A stretch of DNA of 64,000 nt from Desulfofustis sp. PB-SRB1 (GCA_016722945.1 JAEQMT010000010.1:389765-453764), one strand, 5' to 3'. Positions 45,830 through 56,620 are shown, counted from the stretch's first letter. Program-made: numbers and translations. Notes: generated from the letters alone by a model not told the origin.

Positions 45830-46858
45830 ATGACCACCACTGGCCACCAGCACCATGCCCGCACGGTTCAATTTGCTGCCGGTGAACGCAATGTGTTCAT
45901 GCACATCCTCACCGCCTGCAACCTTTCCTGCAAACATTGCTACATCAACCCCGACCAGCACGGCACGAAGATGCTCAGCCGGGAGCGGCTGGCGAGCTGG
46001 ATCAAATTGTTTGCCCCTGAGACGGGCACTGCCAATATCGTTTTCTTAGGCGGCGAGCCCACCATGCATCCCGATCTGATTTACGGCCTGGAGGTGGCCC
46101 GTGCGTCCGGGTTTCGTACCACTGTTGACACCAACGGCTATCTCTTTCACGATTTTCTTGCCCGCTGCTCTCCTGATCTGCTGGATAACCTCAGTTTCAG
46201 CCTGGATGGCCCGGATGCCCAAGTAAACGATCATATCAGGGGGGCGGGCTCGTTTGGGGTCTGCACCGAACATATCGGCCGCGCCATTGCAGCGGGTTTC
46301 AGGGTCAGCGTAATCTATACGGTAAGCAGCCTCAACATCGACCATCTCCACCGTCTGCCCCCGCTTCTGGACAGACTGGGGGTGCGGTTGCTCTTTCTGC
46401 AGGTGATCGGGCTGCGCGGCAAATCGGCTGAGCTTTCTAAATCTTCCACCACCCTGCAGGTGGACTACCGGCACTGGCGGGACGCCGTCTTGCCGGTGGC
46501 CCAGGCCGCCGCCACCCTCGGTATTGCCGTTATCTATCCAAAGGTCTACCTGGACAAGGAAGAGCCCTTTGTCTGTGCCGCCCGGGTTGCCGAGAATTTC
46601 TTTGTCTTTCCCAACGGCCGGGTCTATCAATGCCCCCTGTGTGAGGATTATCCGCTCCATTCCTATGAGATCCGAGACGATACGCTGATCCATCTTGACG
46701 GGCTGCAAGAGGAGCGTATCTTCGCGCTGGATATCGCCGAGGGGTGCACCATGAACAAACTGCTCCAACCCGACACCATCGCCTGCGCACCGGACGGCAC
46801 GCCGCTGACCCGGGTTTCATGCTGTATGCTCAAGCAGCGGGTTGACCCGATTTCCTGA
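45830..46858 (+). CDS. Radical SAM protein with SPASM-like cysteines
   Basis: A 342-residue radical SAM enzyme. CNLSCKHCYINP near residue 31 supplies the three cysteines for the 4Fe-4S cluster, IVFLGGEPTMHPDL near 66 is the GGE motif, and extra cysteines in YQCPLCEDY and VSCCMLK could bind a second cluster, as in SPASM proteins that modify peptides. The ATG is 15 bp after the deaminase stop. The substrate is unknown; no short substrate peptide gene is seen nearby. Its end overlaps tatC by 29 bp in convergent direction. Confidence 0.87.
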   Translation: MTTTGHQHHARTVQFAAGERNVFMHILTACNLSCKHCYINPDQHGTKMLSRERLASWIKLFAPETGTANIVFLGGEPTMHPDLIYGLEVARASGFRTTVDTNGYLFHDFLARCSPDLLDNLSFSLDGPDAQVNDHIRGAGSFGVCTEHIGRAIAAGFRVSVIYTVSSLNIDHLHRLPPLLDRLGVRLLFLQVIGLRGKSAELSKSSTTLQVDYRHWRDAVLPVAQAAATLGIAVIYPKVYLDKEEPFVCAARVAENFFVFPNGRVYQCPLCEDYPLHSYEIRDDTLIHLDGLQEERIFALDIAEGCTMNKLLQPDTIACAPDGTPLTRVSCCMLKQRVDPIS

Positions 46859-47570
46859 ACACTCTGCTGAGCAGTGCGCCTGATTCGTACAATAAAAAGA
46901 GCGGCAGGCTGAGCAGCCCGGTGGCCATGAAATCGCCGGCCGAGAGCAGAAAGGCGAGGATGACAATGGCCGCGTAGAAGTAGTATCGCTTGGTTCGATA
47001 GTAAGCGGTTTCCACAAGGTTTGCCTTGACCGCCATCACCATCAGAAAGGGGATCTGAAAGGCCATTCCCAGGGTGAGCATGAGCCGGGCCACGAAACTG
47101 AGATACTTGCCGAATTTAGGCAGCGGCTCCAGGCTCTCGTGGGCGTAGCTCAAGAAATAGGCAAGCAGCTTGGGCAGCACGATAAAAAGAGCGAAGGCGG
47201 CCCCGGCGCTAAAGAGCAGCCCCGCCCAGAACACCACGATAACGGCGATCTTCTTTTCGTTGGCATGCAGCCCGGGCGAAACGAAACGCCACCCCTGGTA
47301 GATGAGATATGGGGTGGAGAGAATCAGGCCGAGTAGCAGCGAGAGCTTGATATAGGCGAGAAAGGCCTCCGGCAGGTTGGTATACACCAGTCGATAGACC
47401 AGCGGGCTGGCCCGGTAGAGCGGCTCGATGAAAAGATAGGCGATCTGCTCGGCAAAGAAATAGACGCCCACGCTGCACAATGCGATTGCCGCGAAACAGC
47501 GGATCAGCCGGTCGCGCAATTCCTGGTGATGGGGCCGAAAAAATGCCAGGTGGCGTTCTAATACGGACAT
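46830..47570 (-). CDS. tatC: Sec-independent protein translocase TatC
   Basis: TatC recognises twin-arginine signal peptides and, with TatB, forms the receptor complex in the inner membrane. The 246-residue protein has six predicted helices; HHQELRDRLIRCF near residue 14 matches the conserved cytoplasmic start, PLPKFGKYLSFVARLML precedes the next loops, and FQIPFLMVM is typical of the fifth helix region. tatB lies 3 bp upstream on the same strand. Confidence 0.92.
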   Translation of the reverse strand: MSVLERHLAFFRPHHQELRDRLIRCFAAIALCSVGVYFFAEQIAYLFIEPLYRASPLVYRLVYTNLPEAFLAYIKLSLLLGLILSTPYLIYQGWRFVSPGLHANEKKIAVIVVFWAGLLFSAGAAFALFIVLPKLLAYFLSYAHESLEPLPKFGKYLSFVARLMLTLGMAFQIPFLMVMAVKANLVETAYYRTKRYYFYAAIVILAFLLSAGDFMATGLLSLPLFLLYESGALLSRVFRKSGQPAA

Positions 47571-47573
47571 GGT

Positions 47574-47972
47574 CTAAGGGTTCGTTTTCGACTGGTCGGC
47601 GGGCTCTGATGGCGGGGCTTCCGGCTGTCGTTCGGTGGGCTCCGGGGTGGGCTCATCTTTTTCGGGACGCGGTGCGGCGTCAGCCTTTTTGCGGCTGTCT
47701 TCCCCTGAGCCGGACGGAGCAGCGGTTGTTTCGATTCTATCGAGGTTTTTCAATTCGCCGGTAAGCTCATGGGTGAGTTTCTTCAGCTCCGGTTTGACCT
47801 CATCCAGTGGATTTTCCCTGGTCAACTCATCCTGCAGGGTGGCAACCGTTTTTTTTAGATCCATCACCGTCTTGGCCAGTGAGCGTGCCATCTCCGGCAG
47901 TTTGTCGGGGCCGATGACAATCAGCGCCAATGCCATGATAACGATGAGTTCGGGTAAACCGATGCCAAACAT
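47574..47972 (-). CDS. tatB: Twin-arginine translocase subunit TatB (TatA/B family)
   Basis: A 132-residue protein with the short N-terminal helix FGIGLPELIVIMALALIVIG, the GPDKLPEMAR hinge, an amphipathic helix and a long Pro/Glu/Lys-rich cytoplasmic tail. The Gly-Pro before the amphipathic helix and the tail length favour TatB over TatA; the assignment within the family is less certain than the family itself. It is co-transcribed with tatC. Confidence 0.87.
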   Translation of the reverse strand: MFGIGLPELIVIMALALIVIGPDKLPEMARSLAKTVMDLKKTVATLQDELTRENPLDEVKPELKKLTHELTGELKNLDRIETTAAPSGSGEDSRKKADAAPRPEKDEPTPEPTERQPEAPPSEPADQSKTNP

Positions 47973-49747
<1,775 letters not shown>

Positions 49748-49805
49748 TTAGGGAAGTCCTGTTTCCCATATTCATTCAGTTTCTAACAATACAGAGGTAG
49801 AGTAG

Positions 49806-50072
49806 ATGGCACGAATTACGGTGGAAGATTGCCTTCAGCAGGTTGGCGACAGCAATCGCTTTAATCTGATTCACCTGGCGGTAAAGAGAATCAAGCAGCA
49901 CCGGCAGGGCGCTCCCTATCTGGTGGATACCAAAAACAAGGAAGTGGTCAGCTCCCTGCGGGAAATTGCCTCCGGCGAGGTACGCTTCGACAATATCGAT
50001 GATCTCATCGATAACGGCGACTATCCGGCCGACGGCGGGAGTGAAAAAGAGGTCGCACCGGCAGGGCAATAG
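49806..50072 (+). CDS. rpoZ: RNA polymerase omega subunit
   Basis: An 88-residue protein. [20 protein letters not shown] and [16 protein letters not shown] match the omega subunit, which supports assembly of the beta' subunit and contributes to ppGpp binding. It lies 58 bp after purA and 8 bp before dnaJ. Confidence 0.93.
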   Translation: MARITVEDCLQQVGDSNRFNLIHLAVKRIKQHRQGAPYLVDTKNKEVVSSLREIASGEVRFDNIDDLIDNGDYPADGGSEKEVAPAGQ

Positions 50073-50080
50073 CATTTATC

Positions 50081-51208
50081 ATGGCTCGTGACTATTACGA
50101 AATATTAGGCGTTTCCCAGAGCGCCGGGGCCGACGCGATCAAGAAGTCTTATCGCAAGCTGGCCATGAAATATCATCCGGATCGCAACCCCGGCGACAGT
50201 GAGGCCGAACAGGCCTTCAAGGAGTGCACCGAGGCCTACGAGGTGCTCAGCGATGATCGCAAACGGCGCATCTACGACACCTATGGTCATGAAGGGCTGC
50301 GCGACAGTGGATATCGGGGGCCGGGCAATTTTGAGGATGTCTTCTCCGGCTTCGGTGATATCTTCGGCGATCTCTTTGGGTTCGGCTCATCACGTTCCGG
50401 TTCGCGTCGAAACGGCCCGGTGGCCGGCAGCGATCTGCGCTACGATATCACCATCTCCTTTATGGAGGCGGTGCATGGGGTGACCAAAGAGGTAGAGCTG
50501 ACCAGACCCGATACCTGCTGGACCTGCGAGGGCAGCGGCTGCCGGCCCGGCTATCAGCGCCAGACCTGCCCCGCCTGTAACGGTCGTGGTCAGGTGGTGC
50601 GCTCCCAGGGATTTTTCCAGGTAAGCTCCACCTGTCCGCAATGTCAGGGGGAAGGATCAATCATTACCGAGCCCTGTGACGACTGCCGGGGAACCGGCCT
50701 GGTGGGTAAGACCAAACGGGTTTCCATCAAAATTCCCGCCGGTGTCGACAGCGGCGCCCGCATGCGCCTCAAGGGTGAGGGAGAAGGCGGTCGGCGTGGT
50801 GGTGAGGCCGGTGATCTGTACGTGATGATATCGGTGGAGCCGCATGAATTTTTTCGCCGTGACGGCGATGATATTTATGTCCGTCTGCCGCTTGCCATGG
50901 TGGATGCGGCGCTTGGCGTCAAAACTGAAGTGATCACCATCCATGGCAAAAAAACGCTGAGTATCCCGGAAGGTACCCAGTCGGGCGAGGTGTTCACCCT
51001 GCGTGGTGAAGGGGTGGCCAATCTGCGCGGGCGCGGACGCGGCGATATGCACGTTGAAATTCACGTGCAGACCCCCACCGACCTCTGTGACAAACAGAAA
51101 GATCTGCTGCGCGATTTTGATACCTTGTGTGAGGAGCATGGCCAGAAACAAGAGCATGAGGGGTTTTTCAGCAAGCTGGTCAATGAGGTTATCGGCAAGA
51201 AAAATTAG
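50081..51208 (+). CDS. dnaJ: Chaperone DnaJ
   Basis: A 375-residue type I Hsp40, partner of DnaK. The J domain at residues 3-70 includes HPD in MKYHPDRNPGD, a Gly/Phe-rich linker follows, and the zinc region carries four CxxCxGxG motifs (CWTCEGSG, CPACNGRG, CPQCQGEG, CDDCRGTG). The C-terminal substrate-binding domains and KGEGEGGRRGGEAGDLYV are typical. No dnaK is adjacent. Confidence 0.97.
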   Translation: MARDYYEILGVSQSAGADAIKKSYRKLAMKYHPDRNPGDSEAEQAFKECTEAYEVLSDDRKRRIYDTYGHEGLRDSGYRGPGNFEDVFSGFGDIFGDLFGFGSSRSGSRRNGPVAGSDLRYDITISFMEAVHGVTKEVELTRPDTCWTCEGSGCRPGYQRQTCPACNGRGQVVRSQGFFQVSSTCPQCQGEGSIITEPCDDCRGTGLVGKTKRVSIKIPAGVDSGARMRLKGEGEGGRRGGEAGDLYVMISVEPHEFFRRDGDDIYVRLPLAMVDAALGVKTEVITIHGKKTLSIPEGTQSGEVFTLRGEGVANLRGRGRGDMHVEIHVQTPTDLCDKQKDLLRDFDTLCEEHGQKQEHEGFFSKLVNEVIGKKN

Positions 51209-51220
51209 TTAAAGAATGAT

Positions 51221-51715
51221 GTGAGTGAGCACGATTTTTCCAGATTGAGTCATATTGACGAGACCGGCGCTGCGAAGATGGTGGATGTCGGCGGCAAAGA
51301 TGTCAGTGCCAGAGTGGCGCTGGCCGCCGGTCTGGTGTGTCTCAACGAGGCGGCCTATGCGGCGGTGGCCGCCGGTACCGCCCACAAAGGCGATGTCCTT
51401 GGGGTGGCACGGCTGGCCGGAATTATGGCGGCCAAGCGGGTGGATAGCCTGATTCCGCTCACCCACCAGCTGCTGCTCGACTATGTCGCCATAGATTTTT
51501 CCTTAGATGACCGGGAAAAAACGGTAGCGATCACCGCCGAGGTCGCCACCCGGGGAAAAACCGGCGCTGAGATGGAGGCGCTGACGGCGGTGAGTGTCAC
51601 CGCCCTGACGATCTACGACATGTGCAAGGCGGTGGACAAGGCCATCACCATCGACAATATCCGTCTGCTCAAGAAGGCAGGCGGCAAAAGTGGTCTGTAC
51701 CAACGTCCTGAATGA
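51221..51715 (+). CDS. moaC: Cyclic pyranopterin monophosphate synthase
   Basis: MoaC works after MoaA to form cPMP in molybdenum cofactor synthesis. The 164-residue protein has [35 protein letters not shown], and [20 protein letters not shown] with the Asp and Lys of the active site. The usual LIPLCHPL reads LIPLTHQL; the His is kept. The start is GTG without a strong ribosome-binding site. MoaA is not in the window. Confidence 0.93.
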   Translation: MSEHDFSRLSHIDETGAAKMVDVGGKDVSARVALAAGLVCLNEAAYAAVAAGTAHKGDVLGVARLAGIMAAKRVDSLIPLTHQLLLDYVAIDFSLDDREKTVAITAEVATRGKTGAEMEALTAVSVTALTIYDMCKAVDKAITIDNIRLLKKAGGKSGLYQRPE

Positions 51716-51760
51716 GCCGGCAGATGCTGAGACTCAGGATGAATAGAGGAGAACCAGGCA

Positions 51761-52123
51761 ATGGATGATATATTATTGGCTCAGTTCAAGCGTCAGCTTA
51801 TCGATATGCGCGATGCAATCCTCAGCGAGGCGGAAAAGACCCTGGCTGATATGAACGATCAGAGTTCCAATGTCCCCGATCCCAACGATCGTGCCACCAT
51901 CGAGTCGGATCGCAGTTTCGAGCTGCGCATCCGCGATCGCGAGCGCAAATTGCTCAGCAAGATCAATGAGGCCTTAACCCGGATCAAAGAAGGTGAGTAT
52001 GGGTTGTGCGAGGAGTGCGGCTGCGAAATAAACGTCAAACGGCTCGAGGCACGGCCGGTAACCACCCTCTGTATCGATTGTAAGACCCTTCAGGAACAGA
52101 AGGAAAAATCCACCGGAAACTGA
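51761..52123 (+). CDS. dksA: DksA/TraR-type zinc-finger regulator
   Basis: A 120-residue protein that acts in the secondary channel of RNA polymerase with ppGpp. The coiled coil has PDPNDRAT at its tip, matching the Asp-x2-Asp-x-Ala pattern of DksA, and the four-cysteine finger is CEECGCEI...CIDCK. It is separated from moaC by 45 bp with GGAG near the start and lies 6 bp before galT. Confidence 0.93.
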   Translation: MDDILLAQFKRQLIDMRDAILSEAEKTLADMNDQSSNVPDPNDRATIESDRSFELRIRDRERKLLSKINEALTRIKEGEYGLCEECGCEINVKRLEARPVTTLCIDCKTLQEQKEKSTGN

Positions 52124-52129
52124 TCTTAA

Positions 52130-53170
52130 ATGCCGGAGCTGAGAAAGGATCCCGTTCTTGGTCGCTGGATCATTATTGCCAAGGAGCGACGCAAGCGGCC
52201 CACCGATTTTATTGTCGAAAAATCCGAGGTGCGCGGCGGCTTCTGCCCGCTCTGCCCCGGTAACGAGCAGTTTACCCCGTCGGAGGTGATGGCGATACGG
52301 GGCGGTGTTGAGTCTACCACAAACGCCCCGGACTGGCAGGTGCGGGTGGTTCCCAACAAATATCCGGCCCTGATCATCGAGGGTGATCTGGGCAAGGAGG
52401 CGGAGGGGCTCTATGACCGGATGAACGGGATCGGCGCCCATGAGGTCATCATCGAGTGTCCCGGTCACCACGATATCTTGTGGCGGCTGCCCACCCAACA
52501 TATCGTTCTGACCTTGAAGGTCTTTCGCGATCGGCTGATTGATCTGCAGCGTGATCCCCGGTTCCGCTACGTCATGGTGTTCAAGAATTCCGGCAAGGCG
52601 GCGGGCGCCTCACTGGAACATTCCCATTCACAGCTTATCGCCCTGCCGGTGGTGCCGCGCATGATCGTCTCCGAGCTCGAGGGTGCGTTATCATATTTCC
52701 GCTATAAGGATCGGTGTCTGTTTTGCGACATTATCCGCCAGGAGATGCAGCAGGAAATCCGCATTGTCTGTCAGAACGATCACTTTGTCGCCATCTCGCC
52801 CTTTGCCCCCCGTACCCCGTTTGAGATGTGGGTGTTGCCGAAGGCGCATGCATCGGGGTTCTGCACCACTCCCGATACGGCCCTGCCGGCCCTTGCCGAA
52901 ATAATCGCCGAGAGTTTGCTGCGGCTTGATGCCTGCATTCCCGGGGTACCCTATAATTTCGTACTGCACACCCGGCCGCTGCACGCCGGCAGCCTGGAGC
53001 ACTATCACTGGCATTTTGAGATTGTTCCCAAGCTCACCTCCATTGCCGGGTTTGAGTGGGGAAGCGGCTTCTATATTAACCCCATGCCGCCGGAAGAGGC
53101 GGCTCATTTCCTTCGGGAGGCGGATCCGTCCGCGGGAGGTTCAGGTGAAGAAATTGTTACTGGTGGATGA
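52130..53170 (+). CDS. galT: Galactose-1-phosphate uridylyltransferase-type enzyme
   Basis: A 346-residue HIT-superfamily nucleotidyltransferase of the Leloir pathway. FCPLCPGNEQFTP near residue 44 gives zinc-ligand cysteines, EHSHSQLIALP near 162 holds the nucleophilic His-x-His region (usually HPHGQ), and the C-terminal HYHWHFEIVP is the second His cluster. The substrate sugar may not be galactose. The last 26 bases overlap the response regulator gene. Confidence 0.9.
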   Translation: MPELRKDPVLGRWIIIAKERRKRPTDFIVEKSEVRGGFCPLCPGNEQFTPSEVMAIRGGVESTTNAPDWQVRVVPNKYPALIIEGDLGKEAEGLYDRMNGIGAHEVIIECPGHHDILWRLPTQHIVLTLKVFRDRLIDLQRDPRFRYVMVFKNSGKAAGASLEHSHSQLIALPVVPRMIVSELEGALSYFRYKDRCLFCDIIRQEMQQEIRIVCQNDHFVAISPFAPRTPFEMWVLPKAHASGFCTTPDTALPALAEIIAESLLRLDACIPGVPYNFVLHTRPLHAGSLEHYHWHFEIVPKLTSIAGFEWGSGFYINPMPPEEAAHFLREADPSAGGSGEEIVTGG

Positions 53171-53495
53171 TGACGATTCCATCCAGTTGCTCTATCAGGA
53201 AGAGTTCAAAGACGAAGGTTACCAGGTGGACTCGGCCCGGAACGGTGAGGAGGCACTCGCCCGTTTTGCCGAAAACCGGCCCGATCTGGTCATTCTCGAT
53301 GTCATGATGCCCGGTCTCAACGGTATCGAGGTGCTGCGCCAGATGAAATCGCGCGATCCCTCGGTACCGGTGCTTATCAATAGCGCCTATTTCGAATATA
53401 AGCAGGATCTGGGCGCCTGGGCCGCGGACGGCTATATCGTCAAATCAGCCGATCTGACCGAGTTGAAAGCGGCAGCGGCGCGCCTGCTTAATTAA
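53145..53495 (+). CDS. Single-domain response regulator
   Basis: A 116-residue CheY-like receiver. KKLLLVDDDDSIQLLYQEEF starts the domain with its acidic pocket, LVILDVMMPG holds the phosphoacceptor Asp near residue 52, INSAY takes the Thr/Ser position and YIVKSADL holds the Lys. No output domain is present, so it signals through protein contacts. The start is GTG at 53145, with a strong GGGAGG 5 bases upstream, inside the end of galT. Confidence 0.9.
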   Translation: MKKLLLVDDDDSIQLLYQEEFKDEGYQVDSARNGEEALARFAENRPDLVILDVMMPGLNGIEVLRQMKSRDPSVPVLINSAYFEYKQDLGAWAADGYIVKSADLTELKAAAARLLN

Positions 53496-53509
53496 TGAAT
53501 CTGTTTATT

Positions 53510-53671
53510 TGATGCTAATTTAAAAACCTTGAAATTACTTTCTAATGTCATTCCCGCCCTCGATTACACCCTTCAAGGGCAGGCTTCAGCGGGAATCCAG
53601 TAATTTCAGATAATTATGGATTTCGAGTCAGCTCCACCATGACGGGTATAGGGGTTTTTACGAGTCCATCT
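53510..53671 (+). repeat. Dispersed inverted-repeat element, copy 6 (long form)
   Basis: About 162 bp, from TGATGCTAATTTAAAAACC to GGGGTTTTTACGAGTCCATC. The core contains GTCATTCCCGCCCTCGATT, CCTTCAAGGGCAGGCTTCAG and CGGGAATCCAGTAATTTC. Confidence 0.85.
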
Positions 53672-53726
53672 TATGCAAACGGACTCTTGTTCTTGAAAGT
53701 TGGGCAAACAGGTTGGTGAGGGCGGC

Positions 53727-54452
53727 ATGAAAGATATGCAGAGCCAGGTCGATCACCGGCGCATCGACATTACCAAGGTCGGGGTGAAGACCATCACCTA
53801 CCCAGTCACGGTGCTGGACCGGGCCCGCCGCAGCCAGAAGACCATTGCCACCGTCAACATGTACGTGAATCTGCCCCATCATTTCAAGGGCACCCACATG
53901 AGCAGGTTCATCGAGATTCTCAACCAGTTTCACGGGAAGATCGATATCGGTGCCTTTCATCTTATCCTGGAGGCCATGAAAGAGCGCCTCGAAGCCCAGG
54001 CCGCGCACCTTGAAATCAGTTTTCCCTATTTTATGCATGGGTCGGCTCAGACCGGCATGCTCCAGGTTCGGCGCTATGACTGCACCATCCACTCCTTTCT
54101 CGCCCATGGTCGGGATATGCGCCTGGATGTGCGGGTGCCCATCGGTGATGAGACCGCCGCTGACAATGACCCGGCCCCCACACGCGGCCATGGAATTACC
54201 GCCACGGTGCTGGTAAGTGTTCGTTTTGCCCGGTTCATGTGGCTGGAGACCCTGATCGATACGGTGGAGTCATCCATCGCCGCCACCCGGAAACAAAACG
54301 GTGATCAGGGTGTGGCGCCGCTGCTGGTGGAGCAGGTGTTGTCCGATTTGAAGCGCCGCTTCAACGAGCGTACCGAGTTGAGCTGGTATAAGATTCGGGT
54401 GGAAACCGAAATGGTGGGGTACAGCCTGTTTGCCTCTGCCTGCAAAGAGTGA
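53727..54452 (+). CDS. FolE2-like protein lacking the catalytic CPCSK and GAHNQR motifs
   Basis: A 241-residue homologue of GTP cyclohydrolase FolE2 (type IB, folate/queuosine route). The N-terminal half matches well: KTITYPVTVLDRA, LPHHFKGTHMSRFIEIL near residue 66, and ISFPYFMHG near 110. Where FolE2 has SLCPCSKEIS and GAHNQR, this protein has VPIGDETAADNDPAPTRGHG, without cysteine. The C-terminal NFESIHNHSAYA is also replaced. It may be a non-catalytic paralogue or a sister family with another activity. Start ATG 53727 follows GAGGGC. Positioned 36 bp before glyS. Confidence 0.8.
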   Translation: MKDMQSQVDHRRIDITKVGVKTITYPVTVLDRARRSQKTIATVNMYVNLPHHFKGTHMSRFIEILNQFHGKIDIGAFHLILEAMKERLEAQAAHLEISFPYFMHGSAQTGMLQVRRYDCTIHSFLAHGRDMRLDVRVPIGDETAADNDPAPTRGHGITATVLVSVRFARFMWLETLIDTVESSIAATRKQNGDQGVAPLLVEQVLSDLKRRFNERTELSWYKIRVETEMVGYSLFASACKE

Positions 54453-54488
54453 TGACGTCGCAAAAAACAACCAACACCACATACCAAC

Positions 54489-56558
54489 ATGAAAGATCTT
54501 CTCTTTGAAATCGGGGTCGAGGAGCTGCCGGCCGGATTCATCAATCCGGCCATGGTGCAGTTGGCTGAGCTTTTTGCGAAAAAAGCGGAAGAGGGGCGTC
54601 TTGCCTATGAAACATTGAGCAGTTTCGGTACCCCGCGCCGGCTTGCTTTGCTCGTCAACGGCTGCGCACAGAGCCAGGCCGACATTGAAGAGACCGTGAT
54701 GGGGCCGGCCGCCTCCGTCGCCTTTAACGAGGATGGGACCCCCACCAAAGCAGGCATTGGTTTTGCCCGCTCAAAAGGGGTTGGGCCGGAGAAGCTGACG
54801 ATTGTATCAACCCAGAAGGGCGAGTATGTTCAGCTGGTGCGCCAGGTGCGCGGGGCGCCCGCCGCCGAGGTGCTTCCCCGGATGCTTACCGAGATTATCG
54901 CGGAACTCTCTTTTGCCAAATCGATGAAATGGGGCAGCCAGCAGCAGAGTTTTGCCCGTCCCATCCAGTGGCTTGCCGCCCTGTTCGGCGATGAACCGAT
55001 CCCACTCAGCTACGGCGGTGTCGATTCGGCCCCGTTCAGCTACGGTCATCGGTTCATGGCGCCCGCCGCAATCGCTCTAAAAGGTGCTGAGCACTATGAA
55101 GAGCAGATGGAATCGGCTTATGTCATCGCCTCCTTTGACAAGCGGCGCCAGGCGGTGCTGGATGAGATTCACGGCTGTCTGAAAAATGGTGAGTTCGGGG
55201 AACAGGCGGCGCCCTTTATCGATGAAAATCTGCTGGCGACGGTGACCAATCTGGTAGAGTATCCGGTGGGGGTGAGCGGGCGCTTTGATGAACGTTTTCT
55301 CGCTCTGCCCGACGAGGTGCTGATTACCTCCATGCGTGAACATCAGAAATATTTTCCGATTGTGGATGGAAACAACCGGCTGCTGCCCGGCTTTATCGCG
55401 GTCAACAACACCCGGGTGCGCAATGCCGCCCTCACCGGTTCAGGTCACGAGCGGGTGCTCCGGGCCCGTCTTGCCGATGCCCTGTTCTTCTATGAGGCCG
55501 ATCAAAAAACAGCCCTTGCCCACCGGGTCGAAGATGGTGCCGGCATCATCTTCCAGGCCTCACTGGGAACCATGCGCGAAAAAGTGGATCGGATCGTCAA
55601 GCTGACCACCATGCTGGCCGAACAATGTGCCCCTGAGCATACCACTGATGCGGCCCGCACGGCACTGCTGGCCAAGGCGGATCTCACCACCGAGATGGTG
55701 GGAGAATTTCCCTCGCTGCAGGGCATCATGGGCAGCGCCTATGGCGTCCTGGACGGGGAAAGCGCTGAGGTTGCGGCAGGCATCAAGGATCATTACAAAC
55801 CGCTGCGGGCTGGGGCTGAACTACCCGATTCGGTGAGCGGTGCCCTGGTCTCAATTGCCGATCGGATCGATACCCTGGCCGGCTGTTTCGGTATCGGCCA
55901 GGTTCCTACCGGCACCACCGACCCGTATGGCTTGCGCCGTCATGCTTTTGCCGTGCTGCACATTATCGAAGACCGGGCTTACCGGCTCAACCTGGCTGAG
56001 GTCTTCAGTAAGGCGTTGTCACTGTACGGCGACAAGGTGGACGGCTCGGCCGCCACGGTGGACGCGCTGGTTGCGTTCATCAAAACCCGGTTCAGCAACG
56101 ATTGCCTGAGCAGGGGACATGACGGCGGCGCCGTCGAGGCGGCGTGCGCGGCTGGTTTTGCCGATATCAATGACACGCTGCTACGGATACGCGCCTTGGA
56201 GGCAATGAAGGCGGATGCATCGTTTGCGGTGCTGGCCGCGTCGTGCAAGCGAATCCGCAATATCATCAAGGATCATCAGGGTGACGAGGTTGATGAACAG
56301 CTGCTGCGGGAGCCGGCGGAGCGCGCCCTCTATGAGTCGCTGAACGCCGTTTTGCAGGCGGGTTCGGAAAAACTCGAGCGTTTTGACTATCAGGGTTTTC
56401 TGCGCGATATGCTGGTGCTCAAAGAGCCCATCGATCGCTTTTTCGACGAGGTGATGGTGATGGCCGAAGATGCCCAGGTGCGCCGCAATCGGCTCAATCT
56501 GCTGAGTGGATTGGCGCGGCTGATGAATCAGGTGGGTGATATCGGGGCGATGAGCTGA
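54489..56558 (+). CDS. glyS: Glycyl-tRNA synthetase beta subunit
   Basis: A 689-residue beta subunit of the bacterial alpha2beta2 glycyl-tRNA synthetase. LLFEIGVEELPAGFI, SFGTPRRLALLV, RVLRARLADALFFYEADQ near residue 320, and the terminal anticodon-binding part with MVMAEDAQVRRNRLNLL are typical. glyQ, the alpha subunit gene normally just upstream, is absent; the FolE2-like gene is there instead. A terminator follows. Confidence 0.95.
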   Translation: MKDLLFEIGVEELPAGFINPAMVQLAELFAKKAEEGRLAYETLSSFGTPRRLALLVNGCAQSQADIEETVMGPAASVAFNEDGTPTKAGIGFARSKGVGPEKLTIVSTQKGEYVQLVRQVRGAPAAEVLPRMLTEIIAELSFAKSMKWGSQQQSFARPIQWLAALFGDEPIPLSYGGVDSAPFSYGHRFMAPAAIALKGAEHYEEQMESAYVIASFDKRRQAVLDEIHGCLKNGEFGEQAAPFIDENLLATVTNLVEYPVGVSGRFDERFLALPDEVLITSMREHQKYFPIVDGNNRLLPGFIAVNNTRVRNAALTGSGHERVLRARLADALFFYEADQKTALAHRVEDGAGIIFQASLGTMREKVDRIVKLTTMLAEQCAPEHTTDAARTALLAKADLTTEMVGEFPSLQGIMGSAYGVLDGESAEVAAGIKDHYKPLRAGAELPDSVSGALVSIADRIDTLAGCFGIGQVPTGTTDPYGLRRHAFAVLHIIEDRAYRLNLAEVFSKALSLYGDKVDGSAATVDALVAFIKTRFSNDCLSRGHDGGAVEAACAAGFADINDTLLRIRALEAMKADASFAVLAASCKRIRNIIKDHQGDEVDEQLLREPAERALYESLNAVLQAGSEKLERFDYQGFLRDMLVLKEPIDRFFDEVMVMAEDAQVRRNRLNLLSGLARLMNQVGDIGAMS

Positions 56559-56572
56559 TCCGCCGACCGACA

Positions 56573-56609
56573 ATAAAAAAAAGGCGACCCCGTGGGCCGC
56601 CCTTTTTTT
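56573..56609 (+). terminator. Rho-independent terminator after glyS
   Basis: AAAAAAGGCGACCC pairs with GGGCCGCCCTTTTTTT around CGT. The T-run follows, with an A-run on the other side, so it may also serve in the opposite direction for the minus-strand cytochrome gene. Confidence 0.85.
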
Positions 56610-56620
56610 CAGCAAATTTA

